Shown here piece by piece: positions 38,705 through 44,925 of a DNA stretch of 44,925 bases; position 1 is the first letter of the stretch; each line of letters starts with the position of its first letter. The DNA lies in IMG/VR virus record IMGVR_UViG_3300031643_000637, positions 1 through 44,925 of that record. The stretch is one strand, 5' to 3'. The notes under the pieces were generated by a model. That model was not told the DNA's origin, searched no databases, and worked only from the letters and a program-made list of their open reading frames with translations. A program made the position numbers and the translations under genes. The stretch is from a virus.

Positions 38705-39640
38705 CTAGTCCCCTACGATTTGGCCTACCAGAAGCAATATTGGGTAGCAGGCTGCCACCAGCACCACGAACCCCCCAACCTTCCTGAAGTTACCTCTTAG
38801 TAAAACAAGGGTGGCCATCAGTCCGGGGAAGGTAAAGAAAGTTATCGCTGTCATCGGGGCAAGGATGCCTAAATAGATGAGGAAGACTTGGTAAAGTAAC
38901 ACGAACAGGAACCACGACATTACATACCACTCCAGAGCAATACCATACTCCCAGACCTTGTAGGCCAGGCTCTTAACCCCCTTCTTGAGGTTTTGCTCAG
39001 CGTCGGGCCACTCATCAAAAGCCAGCCCGAGGTAGCAGAGCACTATAGCAGTAGGAACGCTTACTATTAACCCAACCAGCCAGGGCGGGTCCGGGTTTAC
39101 CGAGAACATGCCAATCAGAACAGCTATAGGCCCAACTCCAGCGGCAAGAGCTGTTTCATGAGTCCAGTTGAACTTTCCCCAGGAGTACCAGAAGGTAATC
39201 AGCATCCCGGCGATGGCCAGCGACAGCAGTACCCAGCTCACATTTATTGCCAGATAGATTATTGGCACCAGAGCCAGGACATACCAGCTGATAGCATTAA
39301 AGGCTACCTCTTTCACGCTGACTATGCCGTTTTCAATAAGATTCTGCCCTCCAGTGTAGTCCTTCTCAGCGCTGCGGTCCTCAACCTCTCCCTTGTCCAG
39401 ACCAGTCCAGGCATAATCAAGAAAGCTGTTGAAGGCATGTCCACCAGCCATAATTAATAGCCCAGCTACTAGAGCTATCCAGGCATGGGGACACAAGCCC
39501 CCGGCTAGCACCGCTCCTATCAAAAGTGAGCATCCAAAAAAGGGTGCTGCGAACCACCGGGGCAAGGTCCACAGGTGTGCTTTAACTTTGTCTTTCAAGA
39601 TTTCCCCTCCTCTTTCAATTCGTTCCTCAGTTGGCAGCAT
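38705..39640 (-). CDS. UbiA-family prenyltransferase
   Basis: 311 residues from ATG 39640 (AAAGGAGGG upstream). Nine or so membrane segments. First Asp-rich motif NSFLDYAWTGLDKG (N71, D75, D82), then YTGGQNLIENGIVS as in MenA-like members. The second Asp motif region reads YLGLAFDEWPDAEQNLKKG. UbiA enzymes join isoprenyl chains to aromatic or glycerol-type acceptors. The acceptor is unknown. Between a TnpB insertion and YiiX. Confidence 0.85.
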   Translation of the reverse strand: MLPTEERIERGGEILKDKVKAHLWTLPRWFAAPFFGCSLLIGAVLAGGLCPHAWIALVAGLLIMAGGHAFNSFLDYAWTGLDKGEVEDRSAEKDYTGGQNLIENGIVSVKEVAFNAISWYVLALVPIIYLAINVSWVLLSLAIAGMLITFWYSWGKFNWTHETALAAGVGPIAVLIGMFSVNPDPPWLVGLIVSVPTAIVLCYLGLAFDEWPDAEQNLKKGVKSLAYKVWEYGIALEWYVMSWFLFVLLYQVFLIYLGILAPMTAITFFTFPGLMATLVLLRGNFRKVGGFVVLVAACYPILLLVGQIVGD

Positions 39641-39747
39641 TTTTCTTAAAACCCTCCTTTAATTAGTGGTGCAAATACAAAATAGCCCAGTAGAAACGCC
39701 ATAATAAATTAGGGCAAGGGGACTGCCTGCTTTAGCTGGCAGAGGAA

Positions 39748-39776
39748 TTGCCCTACCTCCTTTCCTGTGGTATAAT
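39748..39776 (+). promoter_or_regulatory. Probable tnpB promoter (TTGCCC-17-TATAAT)
   Basis: -35-like TTGCCC at 39748-39753, spacer 17, -10 TATAAT at 39771-39776. The -35 lies within the left-end stem, 74 bp before the tnpB start. Confidence 0.6.
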
Positions 39777-39849
39777 AAGAATGTAGCCGTCCGATACCGG
39801 CTTTGTCATTGTATCGGGTGGCGAAGTCGGTAAAAGGATGGCTTAACTT

Positions 39850-41004
39850 TTGCGTAGGACTTTTAAGTATCGCCTTTACCCAAACAGAGAGCAGGCAAAA
39901 GCTCTTGAGCATCAGCTTAATGAGGCTCGCTCTCTGTATAATGCCGCTCTCCAGGAACGCCGCGAGGCGTGGCGAATGCAGAAACTGAGCCTTAACTACT
40001 ACGACCAATCTAACCAGCTCAAGGAGATACGAGACGCGGGTAACCTTGAACTGGCCAACTACTCCGCCTGCCAGGATATGCTCCGGCGGGTTGACAAGAC
40101 CTTCAGGGCTTTCTTCCGCAGGGTGAAGGCAGGGAAGAAAGCGGGATATCCTCGTTTCAAGTCCAGGGATAGATTTGACAGCTATGCTTTTCCCGCCTGG
40201 GGAGACGGCTGCCACCTGACGGACGCTGGCAGGCTTAAAGCCCAGGGAGTCGGCATCATCAGACTGAAGATGCACCGCCCTATTACCGGTGAGATTAAGA
40301 CCCTTACCTTGAAGCATGAAGCCGGGAAGTGGTACGCCTGCTTCAGTGTAGTTATCGATGTTGGTTCCCCCCTGCCGTCGCCGGAGGCTATAGGTATCGA
40401 TGTGGGGCTTTGTTCCTTCGCCGCCCTCTCCAATGGAGAGCTGGTGGCTAATCCCCGTAACCTCAAAGCGGGACTGGGGAAGCTGCGCCGGTGTCAGCGG
40501 AAGGTCGCCAAGCGTAAGAAAGGCAGCACCGGCCGGCGAAAGGCCGTCCGGTTGCTCCAGAAGGCCCACGCCCGCATCCGTAACCAGCGTTCGGATTTCC
40601 AGCATAAACTTAGCCGGCAGATTGCCGATAACTACGGCCTTGTCGCCGTCGAGGATTTGAATATCAAAGCGCTGGCCAGAAGTATGCTGGCTCAATCGGT
40701 CAGTGATGCAGGCTGGGGTTCTTTCCTTGCCAAGCTCGCCTACAAAGTGGAGGAAACTGGTGGGCAGCTGGTTAAGGTTAACCCCAACGGGACTTCGCAG
40801 GTATGCTCCCGCTGCGGGTGTCTGCCTAATGTTCCTAAATCTCTTGCTGACCGTATTCACTCCTGCCCTTCCTGCGGGCTGGTCATTGACCGTGATGTCA
40901 ACGCCGCCCGTAATATCCTTACTCGTGCGCTTGGACTGAGCGTTTGGGACGAAACGTGGCACAATGGTGCGAGCGTGTCCCAAGAAGCCGTCTGCTTTAG
41001 CTGA
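39850..41004 (+). CDS. tnpB: TnpB RNA-guided nuclease (RuvC type)
   Basis: 384 residues from TTG 39850. Opening RTFKYRLYPNREQ is typical. Intact RuvC triad: D184 (GIDVGL), E268 (VEDLNI), D349 (DRDVNAARNI). Zinc finger CSRCG (319-323) and CPSCG (339-343). Nothing is broken, so it may still cut DNA with a guide RNA made from the 3' end of the element. Opposite orientation to all neighbours; inserted within the cassette. Start codon and weak ribosome site suggest low expression. Confidence 0.95.
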   Translation: MRRTFKYRLYPNREQAKALEHQLNEARSLYNAALQERREAWRMQKLSLNYYDQSNQLKEIRDAGNLELANYSACQDMLRRVDKTFRAFFRRVKAGKKAGYPRFKSRDRFDSYAFPAWGDGCHLTDAGRLKAQGVGIIRLKMHRPITGEIKTLTLKHEAGKWYACFSVVIDVGSPLPSPEAIGIDVGLCSFAALSNGELVANPRNLKAGLGKLRRCQRKVAKRKKGSTGRRKAVRLLQKAHARIRNQRSDFQHKLSRQIADNYGLVAVEDLNIKALARSMLAQSVSDAGWGSFLAKLAYKVEETGGQLVKVNPNGTSQVCSRCGCLPNVPKSLADRIHSCPSCGLVIDRDVNAARNILTRALGLSVWDETWHNGASVSQEAVCFS

Positions 41005-41044
41005 CGGAGTAGTCACTATCGGCATCCACACAAACCAGTATTCA

Positions 41045-41701
41045 TCAAGCCAACGCATGTAGAACCCCCATTACCAGTGCACTCACTAGAGGAATGGTTA
41101 GGTTGTCATCCACGAACCTCGTTGTTTTGGTGTATTTCTCGGCAAGGGTAGCGGCTCCAGCACCTGCAGCTCCAATCCAATAAGGGTGAATGAAGTAGGC
41201 AAGAATTAAGCAGGCAGCCAGCATACCGGTGCTCCCCCAGGCACCTTTAACCTCTTTGCCATAGACAGCACTTCGGATGAGCCCGGTTATCGCGTCGCCA
41301 GCGCCCATAAAGCAGAGGGGAACGATAGCCAGCCAGGGTTGCCCCATTATTCCCCATAGGACGCCAATGAGGACAATACCCGTTGCCGGGAAGTGTATCT
41401 CAGCCAGCGCTTCAGGTCTTCCCAAGCCGCCGACTCCACGGAAGGTCTTTGGTCTCAGAAGCCTGGCGTAGAGGAGTAACAGAGTAAACCCGCTGGTTAG
41501 GATTAGTGGCCACCAGAAGCTCGAAAACAGTAGCGGGCAAAGCAGAAAGCCGATACAGCCACCCAGATGCCCCAGCTTCCTGCTTATATACTGGGGGATG
41601 CCGTAATCGTAAAACAGGTTTGCTAAGTACAGACCCACCAGTGCTGCCCCAGCGATAAGGATTACGTAGGGTATCTCAGCTACCAAGATATTTCGCTCCA
41701 A
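41045..41701 (-). CDS. Dolichol/phytol-kinase-like CTP-dependent membrane enzyme
   Basis: 218 residues, starting probably at TTG 41701. Six to seven membrane segments. Family motifs: ISRKLGHLGG (R41, K42, H45), GAGDAITGLIRSAVYG (D136), KGAWGSTGM and a DDNLTIPL end. These fit the SEC59/VTE5/CDP-archaeol-synthase-like superfamily, which transfers from CTP onto isoprenoid alcohols or phosphatidates. With UbiA next door, an isoprenoid or ether-lipid modification is likely. Exact substrate unknown. Confidence 0.8.
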   Translation of the reverse strand: MERNILVAEIPYVILIAGAALVGLYLANLFYDYGIPQYISRKLGHLGGCIGFLLCPLLFSSFWWPLILTSGFTLLLLYARLLRPKTFRGVGGLGRPEALAEIHFPATGIVLIGVLWGIMGQPWLAIVPLCFMGAGDAITGLIRSAVYGKEVKGAWGSTGMLAACLILAYFIHPYWIGAAGAGAATLAEKYTKTTRFVDDNLTIPLVSALVMGVLHALA

Positions 41702-41723
41702 TATAATGAGTATGGTCTCGCCA

Positions 41724-42161
41724 TTACCCTCCCCTCGCCATAGCGCTCAGCATCTTCTGGGCGACCGGCCTTAACTTGTTGCTCATCCACCTCTCAAAAA
41801 CGTCTATAATCTCAGCCGCGTCGTAAAGGCTCCTGTTGCCACTGAAAAGAACCTGGCCTCTAGCCCTTGCTGTCCTTGGGTCAAGCTCCCCTATCACTAT
41901 GTCGATAAAGGTGCTGTCGGTCATCCACACCTCGTTCCTGATGTCGCTGTCGGAGTCATCCCTGAAAACGCCGTGGGGGGTGAGTTTGATGGTGAAAACC
42001 CCCCCCTCGTCACCCTCAACAATCAGTTTTCCCTTTCTGCCGACGGCAGCCGCTAGTTTTTCGGTGGGAATCCTTGACATGACCGCCTGATGCTCCATCT
42101 TATCCTCGAGGGCGAAGTCAATCAGGGTTTCGGTAACTGTCTTTTGCTTTTCGTCAGGCAT
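41724..42161 (-). CDS. SCP2-like sterol/lipid-carrier domain protein
   Basis: 145 residues behind AAGGAGACTTTAGTT. Pattern: GKLIVEGDEGGVFTIKLTP, then EVWMTDSTFIDIVIGELDPRTARARGQVLFSGNRS and a helical end (FERWMSNKL). The 'dp..A..rGqv.fsGn' box and length fit SCP-2-type lipid carriers. Consistent with the lipid-enzyme neighbours. Moderately sure. Confidence 0.5.
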   Translation of the reverse strand: MPDEKQKTVTETLIDFALEDKMEHQAVMSRIPTEKLAAAVGRKGKLIVEGDEGGVFTIKLTPHGVFRDDSDSDIRNEVWMTDSTFIDIVIGELDPRTARARGQVLFSGNRSLYDAAEIIDVFERWMSNKLRPVAQKMLSAMARGG

Positions 42162-42163
42162 AA

Positions 42164-42970
42164 CTAAAGTCTCCTTACGGCTGCTTTTAATAACTTCCTT
42201 TTCCCTTCTCTCAATAGCCTCCTGGCTATGTCCTCCTTCAGGATGATGGGCTTTGCTCCATCCAGCCTTGAGGCAATCTGGTCAAAGGCTTGCTCAACCA
42301 CCTTCCTGTCCGGAGTCAGCGGTATCTCGCCAAGCAGGGTTATGCCAAACGCCGTGCAAATTCTAGCTAAATCAATCTCTGGCGATAGGAACGGCCAAAA
42401 CCTTTCACCGAGTGGGGAGAGGGCATAGGTCATATTGGCAATCAATCCCAGTATCGGCACCTTCTTGACCTTGAGAAAGTCAAGTGTCCTCAGCAAATCG
42501 GCGGCGGCCATATCGGTGGGTTGAAAGACGAGGATCACGCCGTGGAGGTCGGTGATGTACTCATAAAGGGCCTGCATTTCGCCAGACGAACTGGGAGGGG
42601 TATCCAGGATGAGCCAGTCGAGGTTAGCCCAGGCCACCACCCCCTGAAGCAACTGCCTGGCGGCGTCTATCTTCTCCTCTTCATTCCACAGCACTGCTGG
42701 GGCTTGCCCGAAGTGGCTGGCGAGGGTGATAAACTGGATGCCCCCGGCATCATAGGGGACAATCGCCCCCTTGCCGCCATCCGCAGTAGCATCCAGTCCC
42801 CAGTCGGGCGGCTTCTCCAGCCCAAACGCCTCGCTACCGGTTGGCGCGGTGATATCCGCATCCAGATAGCCAACAGTGAAGCCGATCCTTTTCAGGCTGC
42901 GAGCCAGGCTGGAGGATACCATTGTCTTTCCAACTCCACCCTTAATCGACGCTACTACTATCTTTCGCAT
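42164..42970 (-). CDS. Mrp/MinD-like P-loop ATPase
   Basis: 268 residues from ATG 42970 (GGGGAGAG). Deviant Walker A KGGVGKT (10-16), YLDADITAP, LDTPPSSSGE (switch II) and VFQPTDMAAADL. The Mrp/NBP35 CxxC is missing; only CTAFG near the C-terminal third. Either a MinD-like membrane partitioner or a metal-cluster carrier relative. It is the first gene of the cassette, behind leader copy D and a consensus promoter; possibly acts in phage partition. Confidence 0.8.
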   Translation of the reverse strand: MRKIVVASIKGGVGKTMVSSSLARSLKRIGFTVGYLDADITAPTGSEAFGLEKPPDWGLDATADGGKGAIVPYDAGGIQFITLASHFGQAPAVLWNEEEKIDAARQLLQGVVAWANLDWLILDTPPSSSGEMQALYEYITDLHGVILVFQPTDMAAADLLRTLDFLKVKKVPILGLIANMTYALSPLGERFWPFLSPEIDLARICTAFGITLLGEIPLTPDRKVVEQAFDQIASRLDGAKPIILKEDIARRLLREGKRKLLKAAVRRL

Positions 42971-42992
42971 CTCTCCCCACTTTTGCCTTTCC

Positions 42993-43064
42993 AAAAAAGA
43001 AAGGGCAAGCAAATATTGCTTGCCCCGTTTTTCCTGGGTGCCGAAACGAGAGTTTCAGCTACCC
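42993..43064 (-). promoter_or_regulatory. Leader hairpin element, copy D, with extra 5' hairpin
   Basis: First hairpin GGGTAGCTGAAAC/GTTTCGGCACCC (43064-43052 with 43047-43036). Second: ten-base perfect arms GGGCAAGCAA/TTGCTTGCCC (43025-43016 with 43012-43003) closed by a three-base loop, followed by U6 (42998-42993). The long inner loop of copies A, B and E is missing. Start codon ATG 42970 lies 22 bases beyond the U-run. Confidence 0.75.
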
Positions 43065-43154
43065 ACCTTTTCTCGTCTAGTCAGTTAATCTTTCCTGCTG
43101 TCTCCTTTGGACATTGTACCAACGAGTGGTGTGTCCTATTAGCTATAGCTAAAC

Positions 43155-43183
43155 TTGACAGGCATTGTCCTATATGATAGATT
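43155..43183 (+). promoter_or_regulatory. Rightward promoter (TTGACA-17-TAGATT)
   Basis: -35 TTGACA at 43155-43160, spacer 17, -10 TAGATT at 43178-43183. It drives the + strand operon via leader copy E. Its -10 overlaps that of the opposing leftward promoter. Confidence 0.65.
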
Positions 43184-43209
43184 GTAAATGATACCGACCA
43201 CATTGTCAA
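43181..43209 (-). promoter_or_regulatory. Leftward consensus promoter (TTGACA-17-TACAAT)
   Basis: -35 TTGACA at 43209-43204 and -10 TACAAT at 43186-43181, spacer 17; near identical to the promoters at 28438 and 37158. Drives the 42970 cassette. Stronger consensus than the opposing rightward promoter. Confidence 0.8.
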
Positions 43210-43223
43210 GGTAGGCAGACAAA

Positions 43224-43295
43224 AACGGGGCAAGCAACCTTCGCTGAGAAGGTCCGAACGGCTTGCCCCGTTCCTTTTTAGCAGGGTTGCGTCCC
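43224..43295 (+). promoter_or_regulatory. Leader hairpin element, copy E
   Basis: Arms AACGGGGCAAGC (43224-43235) and GCTTGCCCCGTT (43261-43272) around the inner ACCTTCGCTGAGAAGGT stem. U5 at 43275-43279. Tail GGGTTGCGTCCC (43284-43295) can only partly pair with the first arm. ATG 43309 follows GGGGAGGAG. Near identical to copies A and B but on the opposite strand of the window. Confidence 0.8.
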
Positions 43296-43308
43296 GGGGA
43301 GGAGTTAA

Positions 43309-43563
43309 ATGGTACAGGAGCAAACAGCCGAAGAGAAAGAAGAAGCAACACCAGAAACTGGTGAACCCAGCAAGGTCAGCCTCCACATCAACATGCCAAC
43401 TGAGGCATATGAGCAAATCAAAAAGTGGGCAAGGTATGCTGCCATTGAGGGACTGATTGAGAGGCACCCCAAGGGCAATTTTACCAACTACTGCAACTTT
43501 TGCTTCAACCTGGGAGAGCAGTATCTCAAACAATATATGCTGAAGAAAAGAGGGTATAAATAG
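43309..43563 (+). CDS. Small ribbon-helix-helix-like protein
   Basis: 84 residues behind GGGGAGGAG. Acidic N-terminal tail, then KVSLHINMPTEAYEQIKKWARYAA and a second helical part NFTNYCNFCFNLGEQYLKQYML. Strand-helix-helix layout suggests an RHH-type repressor. First gene of the rightward operon beside the overlapping promoters, a place typical for a regulator. Moderate certainty. Confidence 0.5.
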   Translation: MVQEQTAEEKEEATPETGEPSKVSLHINMPTEAYEQIKKWARYAAIEGLIERHPKGNFTNYCNFCFNLGEQYLKQYMLKKRGYK

Positions 43564-43601
43564 GCGCTAGCCCCGCTAGGTCACGGTATATCAGCAATTA
43601 A

Positions 43602-43832
43602 ATGCAGACAAAGGTTATAAAAGCGAATAAGCTCCAGGTTCTGGAATTTATAAAGGAGAGACAGCTCATCTGGGTGTATGAGCTAGTTCAAGAGTTTGGT
43701 TACACTGACCGCAGTGCTAGGGATAGACTTTACCGCTTAAAAAAGGCAGGGCTAGTGATAAACATGACAAGAGGTTGCTGGGAGCTAACTGAGGAAGGCT
43801 ACAGAAAATTAAGATACTACGGTAAAAGGTAG
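43602..43832 (+). CDS. Winged-helix DNA-binding protein
   Basis: 76 residues. Helix-turn-helix VLEFIKERQLIWVYELVQEF then YTDRSARDRLYRLKKAGLV, and the wing INMTRGCWELTEEGYRKL (parts shown). A one-domain wHTH regulator, likely controlling the switch region or late genes. Confidence 0.7.
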   Translation: MQTKVIKANKLQVLEFIKERQLIWVYELVQEFGYTDRSARDRLYRLKKAGLVINMTRGCWELTEEGYRKLRYYGKR

Positions 43833-43842
43833 GAGGTGTGTT

Positions 43843-44925
43843 ATGACAGGGGATAAGGTTGACGAATTAAAGATAGAAGGAAAAGGAGATTCCAAAGAAG
43901 CAGGGGAAGCTTCCGAAGCAGAAAGGGTAACTCCAGATGTAGAAGCAGATTTCCTGGGACTACTCAAGGACTATGGGGTTGCTGAGAAAGCAGCTAAAAT
44001 CATTACCAAACACATTGCTGACACTGGATCCCCTGACATCTTTGATGACCCAAGAGAATTGCTTGGGAAGATGGCTAAATTCCCTCGCCATGTCCCCCCA
44101 GTTACCAGGAAAAATATCTTGGACCACTGGGTATCTACCAGGAATATACCCATACCGGAAGGATTTGAGGAGGAAGCTGATCTGTCTGCTGAAGAACTGA
44201 AGACACGGAAAGGAAAGGGGACTGCACCGGAAAAATACTCAATTGACACCGATACCGGCGCTATCAAGGTAGCATCAACAACTGATAAAACGGCACTGAC
44301 CTGGGACGAGGCAGAGAAATTGTCAAGGGAAATCAAGAAGGATATTGAGGCAAGGGAAAAGAGGGAGGATGTCGGAAAGGAGCCGGCTTTCGTTGTGGGT
44401 GAGCATGGCGCATGGACATTAAACCCCAAGGCACCAATAGGCTTCGGAGAGTTTGCCGTCTTTCAGATGTACCAGGACTCCTTGAAGAGGGGTGAGCCGA
44501 TTGACCCGGTGGAGGAGCTGACCAAGAGGGAAGAGCAATCAGCTCGTTTGAAGGAGGCAATGGGTGTTAAGACAGGAGGAGAGGACACGGAAATGACCAT
44601 GCTGGATAAACTGGACAAGCTCGGGATGCTCAAAAAGGGCGAGGGGGAGGGAGGATTGCTAGCCCAGCTGGATTCACTGGGGCTACTACGGAAGTCAGGG
44701 GAGGAAGGGAGAGATACGCAGATAGATATGTTGTCTCAGCTGGACCAACTGGGGCTATTGCGAAAGACCGGAGAGGAAGGAGGATCCTCGCAGATAGCTA
44801 TGTTGTCTCAGCTGGACCAACTGGGGCTTCTGAAAAAACCGGGTGAAGGAGAGGGTTCCCAAACAATCTTGGCACTGCAGACGGAGGTCAAGGAGCTCAG
44901 GGAATCGCTGCAAAAGCAAGAGATG
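43843..44925 (+). CDS. Large acidic protein with C-terminal tandem repeats (cut by window edge)
   Basis: Open from ATG 43843 (GTAGGAGGTGTGTT) to the last base with no stop: at least 361 residues. Acidic N-terminus; helical domain around residues 40-100 (FLGLLKDYGVAEKAAKIIT, ILDHWVSTRNIPIPEGF). From about residue 255 come three imperfect 27-residue repeats: 'SQI(D/A)MLSQLDQLGLL(R/K)K(T/P)GEE(G)'. The last visible part is a coiled coil (LQTEVKELRESLQKQE). Possibly a scaffold or assembly protein; no family identified. Confidence 0.65.
   Translation, partial: MTGDKVDELKIEGKGDSKEAGEASEAERVTPDVEADFLGLLKDYGVAEKAAKIITKHIADTGSPDIFDDPRELLGKMAKFPRHVPPVTRKNILDHWVSTRNIPIPEGFEEEADLSAEELKTRKGKGTAPEKYSIDTDTGAIKVASTTDKTALTWDEAEKLSREIKKDIEAREKREDVGKEPAFVVGEHGAWTLNPKAPIGFGEFAVFQMYQDSLKRGEPIDPVEELTKREEQSARLKEAMGVKTGGEDTEMTMLDKLDKLGMLKKGEGEGGLLAQLDSLGLLRKSGEEGRDTQIDMLSQLDQLGLLRKTGEEGGSSQIAMLSQLDQLGLLKKPGEGEGSQTILALQTEVKELRESLQKQEM

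Larger units (their letters stand above)
39711..41007 (+). mobile_element. TnpB-only IS605/IS1341-type element
   Basis: Left end: stem AGGGCAA (39711-39717)/TTGCCCT (39748-39754) around hairpin CTGCC-TGCTTTAGCT-GGCAG (39723-39742). Right end: CCGTC-TGCTTTAGCT-GACGG (40988-41007), with the same 10-base loop. Between them one tnpB gene; no TnpA. It sits in the gap between the UbiA and dolichol-kinase-like genes, on the opposite strand. Exact outer borders cannot be fixed from one copy. Confidence 0.75.

Noticed and set aside
39709-41058. Long 449-codon minus-strand frame
   Set aside because: It is the antisense shadow of tnpB, whose catalytic motifs are intact on the + strand.
43030-43070. Hammerhead or other self-cleaving ribozyme at the CTGAAAC segments
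   Set aside because: The CUGANGA...GAAA core is absent; the segment folds as a plain hairpin.
43224-43295. Hairpin elements as REP/MITE transposon relics
   Set aside because: Copies always lie in the sense direction just before a start codon and three follow similar promoters; random insertion would not give this, and no target duplications are seen.
43081-43533. Minus-strand frame of 150 codons through the switch region, sharing a peptide like KKERGKPF with other frames
   Set aside because: The shared peptide is just the translated hairpin repeat; the frame runs opposite to the 43309 gene with its good ribosome site.

Overview
The window reads as a bacterial temperate phage, or a virus-like integrated element. 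It has a tyrosine recombinase beside a tRNA-Gln gene, an early replication/recombination operon on the + strand (about 0.6-12.9 kb), and a long block of virion-type genes on the - strand (about 12.9-37.1 kb). Genes overlap or abut throughout, usually behind strong AGGAGG-type ribosome sites. Promoters of the TTGACA/TACAAT type, two perfect DnaA boxes and an encoded tRNA CCA point to a bacterial host. The adhesin-like domains (CARDB, NosD-like beta-helix, InlB/Flg_new-like repeats) would fit an anaerobic Chloroflexota-like host, but that is a guess and not shown by the sequence. No large terminase, portal, tape measure or canonical major capsid protein is recognisable here. They may lie beyond the right edge, where a + strand operon continues.

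Left part (+ strand): a small virion-like protein; tRNA-Gln on the - strand; integrase; a run of very small zinc-ribbon proteins; a RecT-like annealing protein candidate; a ParB-HTH-DNA methyltransferase fusion; and a replication-initiator-like gene. The initiator gene carries an apparent origin: six 12-bp iterons, a purine tract, an 18-bp palindrome and DnaA boxes. Then come a protein of unknown function enclosed by striking arrays of GGYNN pentamers, a second ParB-like protein, a minimal PolX-type nucleotidyltransferase, a J-domain protein and an MmcB-like nuclease.

Middle part (- strand, transcribed right to left): beta-helix, glycine-rich, CARDB and InlB-like proteins, tandem paralogues, a caspase-fold putative peptidase, a homing endonuclease, and a large polyvalent-type protein whose C-terminal PPLPR module recurs in several neighbours.

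Right part (- strand, 37.2-43.0 kb): a cassette unusual for a phage. It holds an Mrp/MinD-like ATPase, an SCP2-like protein, a dolichol/phytol-kinase-like CTP enzyme, a UbiA prenyltransferase, a YiiX-like permuted papain-fold hydrolase and an SDR, and is interrupted by a TnpB element. It suggests lipid or isoprenoid modification. At about 43.2 kb two opposed promoters overlap, a switch-like arrangement. To their right a + strand operon starts with two small DNA-binding-type proteins and a repeat-rich protein cut by the window edge.

The most distinctive undescribed signal is a family of five leader hairpin elements. Each sits 20-120 nt upstream of a start codon, carries a terminator-like stem and U-run, and three lie just downstream of near-identical promoters. 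In at least one copy a downstream tail can pair with the 5' arm of the terminator stem, which would make a mutually exclusive fold. The pentamer arrays at 8.1-9.1 kb are the second strong candidate for an undescribed system.
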